From NCBI GenBank assembly GCA_965371805.1, contig CBDUZW010000040.1, positions 1 through 43,068 of the forward strand: a stretch of DNA of 43,068 nucleotides, in the 5' to 3' direction. Source of the stretch: JAOZTV01 sp965371805 (GTDB taxonomy: Bacteria; Acidobacteriota; Aminicenantia; UBA2199). A model generated the notes under the pieces. The model saw only the letters and a program-made list of their open reading frames with translations, did not search any database and had not been told where the DNA came from. Of this stretch, positions 1 through 9,700 are shown piece after piece. Position 1 is the first letter of the stretch. Each line of letters opens with the position of its first letter. Made by a program: the position numbers and the translations under genes.

Positions 1-182
1 TTTAAATCTACTTAATCCCTTCATTTTCTTTCATGCTTCTTTTGTCATTACCTAATGATTGTTTAATAATTAAGAATAAGCAATGTACATAAATACAATC
101 AAGTAGAATTATAAAATGTTTGTCCTTGAAAATCATTTAAAATGGAAAATTTTAAAAAAAATATTATTCCATTTGCCATCAA

Positions 183-791
183 TTAAAATTCAATTGGCCA
201 TATCACCATGTTCCAATTTTCAGTTTCTTCATTTTCAATTAATTGGAATACTTTTTTATTCGCTATTTTAAAAGGAAAGGATTCAAGAATATTTGCATCT
301 TTTATTGGAATAAATACTCTCTTTTTAAGTTTCCCTTTCATGTCAGATATATAGAATTCAGTCTTACCTTTTACTTTATTATAGATTTGTATATAGATAT
401 ATTCATTATCTACATGAATAGACCGGATTGCAGGAAAATATGAGGGGAACTCCAGCCTCTTTTTTATCTGTTGAAATTGAGCCTTTGTTTCCGGATTAGA
501 TCTAAAATAGTCATAAACTTGTTTTTTATGTTCATCTTGTACTTCAATATGTTTATATTCATATTTTATGAGCGGAAGTCTACTCCCTTTTGAATTAAAT
601 ACATCAATCATAAAATCATTACTTCCGACTATGAAAATTCTATCTGATTTAGCCTGGAAATCAAAAGAGCTGTAAAATGTTTTTATTTTCCCTCCTCTTT
701 GATAACCCGCTTTTTTTTTAAACAGCATATTAATTTTTTCTAATGTATTATTATATAAATTAACTGTTAAAAATAAGGTTTTATCTTTCAT
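183..791 (-). pseudogene. 3' part of a frameshifted 6-bladed beta-propeller protein
   Basis: This is the second half of an exported 6-bladed beta-propeller whose first half lies at 806-1192 in another frame. Its 202 residues align along their whole length with the C-terminal half of the intact propeller at 37034-38446: both carry a 'NLYN' segment, a 'DVFN/DIYN' blade, a 'FPSYFPAIRS'/'IPDYYPEFRT' stretch and end in 'FQLIENE..NW'. Reading upstream of its ATG in the same frame continues the propeller (K-N-F-V-G-R-S-V-L) back to the A8 run, so this ATG is probably internal rather than a real start. It could be translated by frameshifting or reinitiation; an AGGAAG lies about 10 nt before the ATG. 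Function is unknown. Such propellers are usually scaffolds or ligand binders on the periplasmic or cell-surface side. Confidence 0.72.
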
Positions 792-805
792 AAGTACGCT
801 TCTTC

Positions 806-1192
806 CTACAAAATTTTTTTTATTGAAATAAATCCGGAAGCCCTGGGTGATTTTGATTTTATCTCCTTAATAAATCCTCCATTTTTTGTAAAATAAGAGA
901 TTTTATCCCTGCTAGATATTAAAAGGTTTTCAGGTAAAATATTAATATAGTCCACTCTTCCTTTAAACTCTCCCGGACCTTCTCCTTTTCTTCCGAATTT
1001 TTTTTTCAGTTTAAAATCATTTTTTGAATATTGAAAAATATCTGTCCCCTGTGAAATATATACGTATTTATTATTAATGAATAATCCATCCGGACTGGTT
1101 ATTTCAGAAAGTTCAATACTATCTTTGCCTGAGAAAGAGAGGGATATCGCTAAAAAAAACAATAATATAAACAACACACTTAAATTTTTCAT
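806..1192 (-). pseudogene. 5' part of a frameshifted exported 6-bladed beta-propeller protein
   Basis: The N-terminal half begins with a signal peptide (MKNLSVLFILLFFLAISLSF), followed by blades with the family hallmark 'GRKGEGPGEF', matching 'GKFGQGPGEF' in the intact paralogue at 37034-38446. I chose the ATG at 1192 because a GGAG lies 6 nt upstream; an ATG at 1204 is in frame but overlaps that ribosome-binding site. The frame ends in TAG at 806-808, just after a run of eight A. One extra A, or a -1 ribosomal slip, joins it smoothly to the ORF at 183-791 and gives a 336-residue propeller. Unlike the paralogue it has no STN domain. It may be a decaying gene, a slippage-controlled gene or a sequencing error; the sequence alone does not decide. 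Confidence 0.75.
814..821 (-). other. A8 run with in-frame A AAA AAA slippery heptamer
   Basis: On the coding (minus) strand the reading frame is ATA AAA AAA ATT TTG TAG. The heptamer A-AAA-AAA (815-821) fits the X XXY YYZ pattern of bacterial -1 frameshift sites. A -1 slip here reads on as AAA AAT TTT GTA and enters the frame of the downstream half. I see no clear stimulatory stem-loop after it. Confidence 0.6.
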
Positions 1193-1198
1193 TTTTTT

Positions 1199-1202
1199 CT
1201 CC
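1199..1202 (-). promoter_or_regulatory. Shine-Dalgarno deciding the propeller start
   Basis: GGAG sits 6 nt upstream of the ATG at 1192 and inside the reading frame of the earlier ATG at 1204. This favours 1192 as the true start. The same GGAG-AAAAAA-ATG arrangement precedes the lipoprotein gene that starts at 42991. Confidence 0.6.
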
Positions 1203-1343
1203 ATATTTTTTTTATCTAAATCAAATTATATAATTTAAGGTCCAAATTATCAAACAGGTTTATAAAATGTTTTCCAAATTTGAAATAAAACATCAGATCA
1301 ATGTAGATGTAATTTAAATGCTAAAGCTGTCGTCAAAATTGTG

Positions 1344-1904
1344 TTATTTATTAAAATTAACTTCTAATAATGAATAAATAACGGAATCAAGGAATTTACC
1401 ATTGTGAAAAAAATTTTCCTTAAAGTATGCTTCCTTCTTAAATTCAAGTTTTTCAAGCACCTTTATTGATAATAGATTTTTCGGATTTACATTTCTCTCT
1501 ATACTATGAAGTCCTGATTTTTCAAATGCAAATTTAATTGATTCAGTTAAAGCCTCTTTCATGAATCCATTCCGCCAATATTCAGAAGAAAGCGCATACC
1601 CTATTTCAGTTCTATAATGCTCATTAATCAGTCTCCAAAAGCTCACATATCCAATTAAATCATCATTCTCTTTTTGAGTGATTGCCCATGTAATAGCTTT
1701 TTTAGATGTAAAGTCATCTATTACAGACACAACAAGTTTTTCTGCACCTTCAATTGATTTTAATGGATCCATATCCATATATTCCATAACATCTCTATTT
1801 GATCTAATCTCATATATATCTTTTGAATCTGCTCTAACAAACTGCCTGAGGACTAATCTTGAAGTTTCTAATTCAGGGAAAACTTTAAATACGCTATCAT
1901 TCAT
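1344..1904 (-). CDS. GNAT family N-acetyltransferase (RimJ/RimL type)
   Basis: This 186-residue protein has the RimJ/RimL-type GNAT layout: 'LETSRLVLRQF' near the N-terminus, a central 'WAITQKENDDLIGYVSFW' strand pair, 'TEIGYALSSEYWRNGFMKEAL' around the acetyl-CoA-binding region, and 'NPKNLLSIKVLEKLEFKKEA' at the C-terminus. Family members transfer acetyl from acetyl-CoA to amino groups of proteins, amino acids or antibiotics; the substrate here cannot be told. It is cytoplasmic and appears to stand alone, between two exported-protein genes. No Shine-Dalgarno precedes the ATG. Instead a TATAAT ends 6 nt upstream, so the message may be leaderless. Confidence 0.9.
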   Translation of the reverse strand: MNDSVFKVFPELETSRLVLRQFVRADSKDIYEIRSNRDVMEYMDMDPLKSIEGAEKLVVSVIDDFTSKKAITWAITQKENDDLIGYVSFWRLINEHYRTEIGYALSSEYWRNGFMKEALTESIKFAFEKSGLHSIERNVNPKNLLSIKVLEKLEFKKEAYFKENFFHNGKFLDSVIYSLLEVNFNK

Positions 1905-1910
1905 ATTTAA

Positions 1911-1939
1911 ATTATATTTTCAATATCAGATTCTGTATA
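1911..1939 (-). promoter_or_regulatory. Candidate sigma-70-type promoter of a leaderless GNAT gene
   Basis: On the minus strand TATACA (1934-1939) is separated by 17 nt from TATAAT (1911-1916). The -10 box ends 6 nt before the ATG at 1904, which would place the transcription start at or next to the start codon. Confidence 0.5.
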
Positions 1940-2132
1940 TTCTTTAAGCAAAACTACATATAACATAAATTAATGTAATACAGACAGATGAAATCTACAC
2001 TTTCATTTATGAGTAAAAAGTCCCAATCTTATATTTAGTACATTTTACTATTCAATTTTGATTTTTTATATCCTAGTATATAGGAGATGAATACAAATCT
2101 TAAATATAAATAATATTAAAGGAGAACAAATT

Positions 2133-3167
2133 ATGTTTAGAATAGTTTTTATTATATTTATTTTAATTAGTACAGTAAATGTAGAATCGGTTTTATTAAA
2201 ACAACATAAAAGTTTTAAGGATCTTTCAGCTGAAGCCATCGGGTATTGGAGAGGAGGCGAAAAAGAGAAGGCAATAACTCTCTATAAAAAATCGCTTAAG
2301 TTATTTCCTGAAAAAAAATATTCAGCAACAAGAACTCTGGCATTTATGTTTATGAAGTTAGAAAAATTAGAAAAAATGTTTGAAGTATATGAATTTGGAC
2401 ATTCTCATGAATTATACTATCCCTTTTATATAAAATCAGGACCTATGTCAAAATTAATGAAACATGACAGATTTAAAAAAATTTATAAGAAGAACAATGA
2501 ACTGATTAAGCTGGCAGAAAGACAAACAGAACCCCTCTGGGAAATTAATATTCCTAAAAATCATGATAAATTAAGAACTTATCCTCTGATTGTAGTTCTA
2601 CATGGCTGGAGTGGCAGTTTAAAAACAGTAAAAACGATGTGGATATCAGAAAAACACAAAGATAACATGATTATTGTCTATCTACAGTCATCTCAACTTG
2701 CAGGGATAGAAGCTTATAAATGGGATGATATTAATAAAACTCAAAAAGATGTTTTAAATGTTCTGGATATTGTAAAATCTAAATACAAAATTAATACTAA
2801 ACAAATATTAATTGCAGGTTTTTCCCAGGGAGGAGCAGCAGCAATTAAATTAGTCATTGAAAATAGGATTAAAGTTTCAGGTTTTATTGCTCATTGTCCC
2901 GGAGGTGAATTTATAAATAAACTTGATCCTTCTAATCTCAAAAATGCTGTACAAAAAGGGATAAAAGGTATCGTGCTTTCCACCGAAAATGATCATAGTA
3001 AGGAGTTACAAAAAAATATCATCAAACAATTTGAAGCTGCGAAATTTAAACACAAATATATTGAGATCAAAGGGATCGGTCACTGGTATCCTAAAGATTT
3101 TTCAAAATATCTTGATAATGCAATAGATTTTTTAATGCAAAATAAGAGAAACAATTATAAAAAATAA
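2133..3167 (+). CDS. Exported TPR-containing alpha/beta-hydrolase (esterase)
   Basis: The protein has 344 residues. A signal peptide is followed by a short TPR-like helical part ('AIGYWRGGEKEKAITLYKKSLKLFPEKKYSATRTLAFMF', about 30-75), then an alpha/beta-hydrolase domain of the phospholipase/carboxylesterase or PHB-depolymerase-like type. The oxyanion region is 'VVLHGWSGS', the nucleophile elbow is G-F-S-Q-G-G with Ser231, and the catalytic His is His317 in 'GIGHWYP'; the acid is probably in 'LSTENDHSKE'. It should hydrolyse an ester, or possibly a peptide, outside the cytoplasm; the substrate is unknown. AAGGAG sits about 8 nt before the ATG. It lies 70 bp upstream of an exported S9 peptidase on the same strand, so the two may be co-transcribed. 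Confidence 0.85.
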   Translation: MFRIVFIIFILISTVNVESVLLKQHKSFKDLSAEAIGYWRGGEKEKAITLYKKSLKLFPEKKYSATRTLAFMFMKLEKLEKMFEVYEFGHSHELYYPFYIKSGPMSKLMKHDRFKKIYKKNNELIKLAERQTEPLWEINIPKNHDKLRTYPLIVVLHGWSGSLKTVKTMWISEKHKDNMIIVYLQSSQLAGIEAYKWDDINKTQKDVLNVLDIVKSKYKINTKQILIAGFSQGGAAAIKLVIENRIKVSGFIAHCPGGEFINKLDPSNLKNAVQKGIKGIVLSTENDHSKELQKNIIKQFEAAKFKHKYIEIKGIGHWYPKDFSKYLDNAIDFLMQNKRNNYKK

Positions 3168-3185
3168 TTTTCTGTTAAACTTTTA

Positions 3186-3213
3186 ATGATTAGATACGTA
3201 TCATTATAATCAT
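3186..3213 (+). promoter_or_regulatory. Palindromic site between the esterase and the S9 peptidase
   Basis: A perfect 10-bp palindrome, GATACGTATC (3193-3202), is flanked by ATGATTA (3186-3192) and TAATCAT (3207-3213), which are inverted relative to each other with a 4-nt asymmetry. No T-tract follows, so it does not look like a terminator. It could be an operator for the peptidase gene, which starts 25 nt downstream, or an mRNA hairpin. Confidence 0.3.
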
Positions 3214-3237
3214 AAAATAAATTAAATGAGGTGAAAG

Positions 3238-5187
3238 ATGATTAAGAAATTTGTACTATTTAGTATCGCACTAACACTTATAACAGGTATAAGTATTGAT
3301 GCAAAAACAAAAACTGAGTTGAAAAAAGAGGACATATCAAAAAAGGAAATCAGGCTCATTCCATTAAGAGATTTCTTTAAAAACCCTGATAAAACTTCAT
3401 TTCAACTCTCTCCAAATGGTCAGTATATAGCTTTTATGAAACCCTGGAAAAAAAGGCTGAACATCCATATTCAAAAAATCGGAGAAGAGAAGAAAGTAAT
3501 AAGGATAACTGAATCCACGAAAAGAGATATTGCTGGTTATATGTGGGCAAATAATAACAGAATAGTCTATATCCAGGATAAGGGTGGAGATGAAAACTTT
3601 CATGCTTATGCAGTAAATATAGATGGATCAAATCCAAAACAACTGACTCCTTTTGATAAGGTAAGAGTGCAGCTTATTGATAGACTTGAAAACAGTAAAG
3701 ACGAAATGTTGATCGGTTTAAACAAGAGAAACCCCAGAATTTTTGATGTTTATAGAATAAATATAAATACAGGAAATATGAAGATGATTGCTGAAAATCC
3801 CGGAAATATCCAGGGATGGGTAACAGATAATGATGGAAAATTGCGTGTAGCAATAACATCAGACGGAGTTAACCAGAGTTTGCTTTATAGAAAAACTGAA
3901 AAAGATAAGTTTAAATCTATTATAACGACTAACTTTAAAGATGCAATATCCCCACTGTTTTTTACTTTTGACAATAAAAATCTCTATGTATCCTCTAATC
4001 TAAATAGAGATAAAAGAGCTATCTATGAGTATGACATTGAGAATGGAAAAAACATTAAACTAATCTATGAAGACAAAGATGTAGATGTTACATCCCTACT
4101 TACTTCAAAGAAGAGAAAAATTATAACCGGTGTTGCATATACAAAAGCAAAACGAAGTTATCACTTTTTTGATAAACAGAGAGAAGCGCTTCAGACAAAT
4201 CTTGAAAAGAGACTTCCTGGATATGAAGTTGCAATATCAAGTATGAGCAAAGATGAAACAAAGGTATTAGTTAGAACATATAGCGACAAATCTAAGGGTG
4301 CTTACTACTACTATAATGTAACAAAAAATAAATTAAAAAAACTGATTGATGTTAGCCCCTGGTTAAATGAAAAAGAGATGTCTGACATGAAACCGATCAA
4401 GTATCAATCAAGAGATGGTTTAACTATTCACGGATATCTAACTCTTCCAAGAAATGTAAAAGCAGAAAAATTACCAGTTATTATAAATGTTCATGGTGGC
4501 CCCTGGGCGAGAGATAATTGGGGATTTAATTCAGAAGTTCAATTTCTTGCAAATAGAGGATATGCCGTATTACAGATGAATTTTCGTTCATCTACAGGTT
4601 ATGGAAAAGAGTTCTGGCAAAAAGGATTTAAACAATGGGGACTCACAATGCAGGATGATATTACTGATGGTGTAAACTGGCTCATCAAAAAAGGGATAGC
4701 TGATCCAAAAAGAGTTGGTATTTACGGTGCTTCTTATGGCGGATATGCAACCCTGGCTGGATTAGCATTTACTCCTGATCTTTATGCCTGTGGTGTAGAT
4801 TATGTTGGTGTTGCAAATTTGTTCACCATACTTAAATCACTTCCACCATATTGGGAATTGGGAAGAAAGATGTTTTATGAGATGATGGGAGATCCTGTTA
4901 AAGACAAAGAATTGCTAGAAAAAGTATCACCTGTATTTCATGCAGATAAGATCAAGGCACCTCTCTTCATTGCACAGGGAGCAAAAGATCCAAGAGTAAA
5001 AAAAGATGAATCTGATCAAATGGTAGCAGCTTTAAAAAAGAGAGGCATTGATGTTCCATACATGGTCAAAGACAATGAAGGACATGGCTTTAGAAATGAA
5101 GAAAACAGATTTGATTTTTATGAGGCAATTGAACCTTTTCTTGCTAAATATCTTGGCGGAAGAACAGAAAAAAAAGAAGTAAAATAA
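3238..5187 (+). CDS. Exported S9 family peptidase (prolyl oligopeptidase / acylaminoacyl peptidase type)
   Basis: The 649-residue protein starts with a signal peptide (MIKKFVLFSIALTLITG). A seven-bladed propeller-like region with TolB/WD40-like strands ('FQLSPNGQYIAFM', 'IAGYMWANNNRIVYIQD') covers about 45-385. The catalytic domain starts near 'YQSRDGLTIHGYLTLP' and has the oxyanion segment 'VHGGPWARDNWGF'. The triad is Ser499 in G-A-S-Y-G-G, Asp584 in 'GAKDPRV' and His616 in 'NEGHGF'. S9C-type enzymes remove short peptides or acyl-amino acids from the N-termini of small peptides; this one should act outside the cytoplasm. A GAGGTG Shine-Dalgarno precedes the ATG, and a strong terminator follows the stop. 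A paralogue fused to another domain lies at 11403-13940. Confidence 0.94.
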   Translation: MIKKFVLFSIALTLITGISIDAKTKTELKKEDISKKEIRLIPLRDFFKNPDKTSFQLSPNGQYIAFMKPWKKRLNIHIQKIGEEKKVIRITESTKRDIAGYMWANNNRIVYIQDKGGDENFHAYAVNIDGSNPKQLTPFDKVRVQLIDRLENSKDEMLIGLNKRNPRIFDVYRININTGNMKMIAENPGNIQGWVTDNDGKLRVAITSDGVNQSLLYRKTEKDKFKSIITTNFKDAISPLFFTFDNKNLYVSSNLNRDKRAIYEYDIENGKNIKLIYEDKDVDVTSLLTSKKRKIITGVAYTKAKRSYHFFDKQREALQTNLEKRLPGYEVAISSMSKDETKVLVRTYSDKSKGAYYYYNVTKNKLKKLIDVSPWLNEKEMSDMKPIKYQSRDGLTIHGYLTLPRNVKAEKLPVIINVHGGPWARDNWGFNSEVQFLANRGYAVLQMNFRSSTGYGKEFWQKGFKQWGLTMQDDITDGVNWLIKKGIADPKRVGIYGASYGGYATLAGLAFTPDLYACGVDYVGVANLFTILKSLPPYWELGRKMFYEMMGDPVKDKELLEKVSPVFHADKIKAPLFIAQGAKDPRVKKDESDQMVAALKKRGIDVPYMVKDNEGHGFRNEENRFDFYEAIEPFLAKYLGGRTEKKEVK

Positions 5188-5207
5188 GTTTTACTAAATT
5201 TTAAGAT

Positions 5208-5245
5208 AAAAAAGACCGGTAGTTCTCTTCCGGTCTTTTTTTTTA
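5208..5245 (+). terminator. Rho-independent terminator after the S9 peptidase
   Basis: A 9-bp perfect stem (AAAGACCGG at 5211-5219 and CCGGTCTTT at 5230-5238) encloses a 10-nt loop. It has A residues before it and a run of T (5236-5244) after it. It is the clearest intrinsic terminator in the window. Confidence 0.93.
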
Positions 5246-5587
5246 TATTATTCTTTATTATATTTTACGAATATGACATTAAATATATATTTTATAATTA
5301 CCAGCAATCAATCAGAGAACAAATAAGAGAAAAAAAAATAGAAAACTTCCCTAAAATCAATTACATTTTTTTCAAATAATTCAAATTTAGATAAATTTAT
5401 CAACTAACCTAACTTATATTAGCTTATATTAAACTCCAGGATTATAAATATCAATAAGATTAAAATTAGAAAGATATATTAGAGATAAAAAACTAAATAA
5501 AAAATAGTTGTTTAATTATTTTTTTTGGAGTATGATTTTTTGGGATGTATTAAAACTCCAGTGCATATTTAGGAGAGAGGTGTAGAT
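5246..5587. other. AT-rich intergenic leader before the FIST operon
   Basis: This gap of about 340 bp between a terminator and the FIST operon holds no convincing gene. It contains a tandem CTTATATTA pair (5413-5421 and 5423-5431) and a near-repeat, TATTAAACTCCAG at about 5427-5439 and TATTAAAACTCCAG at about 5548-5561. A good -35/-10 pair sits at 5508-5536. The second near-repeat lies just downstream of the -10, so the pair could be regulator half-sites, but this is speculative. Confidence 0.4.
5508..5536 (+). promoter_or_regulatory. Sigma-70-type promoter of the FIST-kinase-cyclase operon
   Basis: TTGTTT (5508-5513), a 17-nt spacer and TATGAT (5531-5536) match the consensus well. Transcription would start near 5543, giving a leader of about 45 nt that ends in the purine-rich AGGAGAGAGG (5571-5580) before the ATG at 5588. 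Confidence 0.6.
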
Positions 5588-6727
5588 ATGATTATAAAAC
5601 TTGACAGAACAGGATCTATTGAAGGTTTTCAGAGTATACTTGATGAAGTATCTAAAGATGTCAGAACAAAAGGTATATTGATAATGGCTTGCAGTAATAA
5701 CGGATTCATACCTGAATCAGTGGATAAAATTTTACAGACAATCCCCCAACCTCTTTTCGGAGGCATTTTTTCTGAAATAATATATGGTAAGGAAAAGCTG
5801 CAGAAAGGAGTAATCGTTGCCGGCCTTACTAAAGAAATTGATGTTCATATAGTTCCAGATTTGAGTAATAAAACAATTGACTTTGATGAAGTAGTCAATG
5901 ATATTTTTCCAGAGCAGGTAAATGCAAAAACGATGTTCGTATTTGTCGATGGTTATTCCAGCAGAATCAACAGTCTCATAGAAGCCTTTTTTAATATCCT
6001 GGGTTTGGGACTTAACTATATTGGTGGTGGTGCAGGATCTATAAATCCCGACGCATTAGACATGCAGCAAAAGCCATGTCTTTTTACGAATAATGGATTA
6101 ATTAAGGATAGTGCAATATTAGCCCTGACAGATATAGAGAGCGGAATAGGCGTAAGGCATGGATGGCATAAAATAAGCGGTCCCTATAAGGTAACTGAGA
6201 CTGAAGATAATGCCGTCAAATCGATTGACTGGAAACCAGCATTTGAGGTATATAGTGATATTGTAAAGAAGCATTCAGGAAAAACGATTAACAGTGAAAA
6301 TTTTTTTGATATAGCAAAATGCTATCCATTCGGGATGGGTAAACTGTCAAAATCAGAACGAATAGTCAGAGACCCTTTTACAGTTGATGAAAAAAAATCT
6401 ATAATTCTGGCTACTGAAATCCCCCAGGAATCATTTGTTGATGTTCTAACCGGTGATCCGAAGTCGATTGTTGAAGCTGCGAATGAAGCCTATAATTGCG
6501 CACAGGATTCTTATAAGAGTTCCTCTTCCGAAAAAACTATTCTTTTAATTGATTGTATTTCAAGGGCTCTTTATCTCGGAGATAAGTTTCTGGATGAAAT
6601 TAAGGCAGTTTCAGAAGAGGGTACACCACTTATCGGTGCACTTTCGATGGGAGAAATAGCAAATAACGGGCAGGAATATCTGGAATTTTTCAATAAGACC
6701 TGTGTCGTTGGAGTTCTATCAGACTAA
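5588..6727 (+). CDS. FIST domain sensor protein
   Basis: The 379-residue protein has a FIST N-terminal domain (about 1-200: 'GILIMACSNNGF', 'QPLFGGIFSEIIYG', 'LNYIGGGAGS') and a FIST C-terminal domain (about 210-379: 'VYSDIVKKHSGK', 'YPFGMGKLSKSERIVRDPF', 'GTPLIGALSMGEIANNGQEYLEFFNKTCVVGVL'). FIST domains are predicted small-ligand, possibly amino-acid, sensors linked to signal transduction. No signal peptide or membrane segment is visible, so it is cytoplasmic. Its stop overlaps the start of the hybrid kinase gene (TAATG, 1 nt shared), implying translational coupling; it probably passes a ligand signal to that kinase. It has its own promoter and a strong Shine-Dalgarno. Confidence 0.92.
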   Translation: MIIKLDRTGSIEGFQSILDEVSKDVRTKGILIMACSNNGFIPESVDKILQTIPQPLFGGIFSEIIYGKEKLQKGVIVAGLTKEIDVHIVPDLSNKTIDFDEVVNDIFPEQVNAKTMFVFVDGYSSRINSLIEAFFNILGLGLNYIGGGAGSINPDALDMQQKPCLFTNNGLIKDSAILALTDIESGIGVRHGWHKISGPYKVTETEDNAVKSIDWKPAFEVYSDIVKKHSGKTINSENFFDIAKCYPFGMGKLSKSERIVRDPFTVDEKKSIILATEIPQESFVDVLTGDPKSIVEAANEAYNCAQDSYKSSSSEKTILLIDCISRALYLGDKFLDEIKAVSEEGTPLIGALSMGEIANNGQEYLEFFNKTCVVGVLSD

Positions 6728-9700
6728 TGACATATTCCACAGAGCAAATACAGATTTTTTATGAATTTGCTATGTCAATAGGCACAAGTCTCGACCTTAA
6801 AACAATGCTGAGAAAAAGTCTATCAACTATTCTGAGAAAGCTACACTGTTCTGTCGCAGCTGTGCATTTTTTTAAAGAGGACAAAAACGGTACATATAGT
6901 TTTGAGCAGATTTTTTCAATTCCCAGGGATACAGAAAGAATTAAAGAATATAAAGATGCCATGAAACAAATTCCTGTAAAAATTAAGCAGGATCAATTTT
7001 CTGATTTCAGAGAAAGTCTACCAATCATAGAAAAGGCTTGTAAAGGAAAATTTTTCCATATATTTGAACTGCCAGGTCTTGGACTGGTTGTTTTACTGAA
7101 AGATAATCTGGACATTGACTCTCTAATATTAAAATCCTTAAAGCCGATTTTTATCAAACTTGCAGAGGCATGCAAAGCCTGTCTGCAGAACGAAGAGATC
7201 AAGAGAGAAATTGAAAAACATAAACAGATGGAAGAAAAATTGAGAGAGAGCCGGGAACAATTACAGGCTATAATGGATAATACTACTGCTGTTATCTATC
7301 TGAAAGATATTGAAAGCCGGTATATTCTTGTCAATAATCAATTTGAAAAGCTTTTCAAAATTTCTAATAAAGATTTAATCGGAAAAACAGATCATGACAT
7401 TTTTCCAAAAAAAATGGCCGATGCTTTTAAGGAGAACGATAAAAAAGCAATTGAAAATCGAGGTCCTATAGAAATAGAAGAATTCGCTCCTCAGGAAGAT
7501 GGAGTACACACATATATATCCGTTAAGTTTCCATTATATGATTCTGAAGGTGAAATTTACAGAATATGTGGTGTTTCTACAGATATCACTGATCGTAAAG
7601 AAGCTGAAGCAGTATTAAAAAAGGCTCACGATCAGCTGGAGACACGAGTGAAACAACGGACGGTCCAACTTAAGAAATCTGAAGAAAGTTATCGTTCGAT
7701 TTTCGACAATGCCAATGATGCTATTTTCATTCATGATATAAAAACCGGGTCTGTATTGAATGTTAACAAAAGTATGCTGAATATGTACAAGTTTGAAAAC
7801 AAAAAAGAAGTTGTAGGTTCTTTTGTTGGTAAGTTGGGCTCTGGAATAACTCCAAATACCAGAAAAGAAGCCGAAAAATGGATCAGAAAAGCTGCACAGG
7901 GCAAACCACAGTTATTCGAATGGCATGCGAGAGATAAGAATGGGAGATTGTTCTGGGTCGAAGTTCATCTTAAAAAGGTTGCTGTAGGTGGTGAAGATAG
8001 AATACTTGCAATTGTCCGGAATATTGACCTACGAAAAAAAGCAGAAGAATCACTGAAGTTCAGTGAGAATATGTTATCACAGATTATCGAGGCATGGACC
8101 AGTACAATCTGGTTTCTTGATAAAGAAGGTAGAGTGATTCATTTGAATGAAGCGGCATGCAGGGTGACCGGCTGGAAGAAGGAAGAAACAATAGGTAAAA
8201 CAGTTATGGAACTGATTCCCGGGGAGGAATCAAAATTAAAACATAACCAGTCTCTGGAAGTGATGGCTGCAGAAAAACCTATGCTGAATATTGTCGAAAG
8301 CTTCATAGGCCCGGACAGCAAAACGTATTGGGTGACAACCGATAAAGTTCCATATTTTGATGAATATCATAAAGTACAGGGAATTTTTATCTTCGCAACC
8401 GATATTACAGCCGTGAAGGAAGCAGAGAGAAAACTAAAGGAAAATGAAAGCAGACTGGCAGATACTCAGAAAATTGCCCGCCTGGGAAGCTGGGTATTTA
8501 ATGTTGAAGAACAACATCTCTCCTGGTCGGATGAAACATTCCGTATCGCAGGTCTCCAACCCCGGGACGAAGCACCAAGTTTTGAAGAATATCTTTCTAT
8601 ACTGCACCCGGATGATGTCCCCCTCATCCAGAAGAACCTTAAAAATGCCATGCAGGGCGAATCATATGAAATTGAGCTTCGGCATATACGGCCTGACGGT
8701 ACATATAATTATACATTAACCCGGGCAGAACCTGTTATTATAGAAGGGAAAGTCACTAAGCTCCTTGGTTCGGTAATCGATATAACTGAGCGTAAGCGGG
8801 CAGAGGAGGAACTGAGAAAAGCCAAGGAAGAGGCGGAGATGGCCAACCAGGCGAAGAGTACCTTCCTGTCCAACGTCAGCCACGAACTGAGAACACCGCT
8901 TAATGCAATTTTAGGATATACGCAGATATTTAAAAAAAATGACAATCTTATGAATGTTCATGGGAGACAGATCGAGACAATCCACAGCAGCGGCGAACAT
9001 CTCCTGACTATGATCAACGACATTCTCGAACTTTCAAAAATCGAGGCCGGCAAGCTCGAACTGCTGCCTGTAAAATTTCATCTCCCGGAAATGCTATCCA
9101 CTCTTGTGGATATAATAAAGATCCGCGCAAAGATGAAAGGTCTGGAATTTGTCTTTAATGGAGGGAAACATCTTCCCATAGATGTTACAGCAGATGTGAA
9201 AAAGCTGCGGCAAGTCCTGCTCAATCTTCTAAGTAATGCAGTTAATTTCACCAACTCTGGAAGAGTTATATTTAACGTGAAAAAACTTTTTTCTAAAGAG
9301 AGGAGCGGAAAGTCCTTTCATCACATCAGATTTCAGGTCGAGGACACTGGATGCGGGATCCCGGAAGACAGTTATGAAGAAATTTTCCTACCATTCCAAA
9401 GAGTGGCAGAAACAAAAATAAGAAGCGAAGGGACCGGTCTGGGACTAACAATTAGTCGTAGTATTGTAAATATGATGGGTGGAAATCTCCAATTTAAAAG
9501 TGAGATTGAGAAAGGAACCACCTTTTGGTTCGATATTGAGCTTCAGGCTACAGACAGATCTAAGAAAAAAACACCACATATGAGAGAAATCACGGGTTAT
9601 GAAGGCAAGGCTCAAAACATACTGATTATAGACGATAATATACATAATCGAGAGTTCTTAAAAAAGATGCTTCAGCCTTTGAATTTTAATGTTTTCGAAG

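Noticed and set aside
243..443. Plus-strand 66-codon open frame opposite the propeller gene
   Set aside because: It has no ribosome-binding site and a hydrophobic low-complexity translation, and it lies antisense to a clear propeller sequence.
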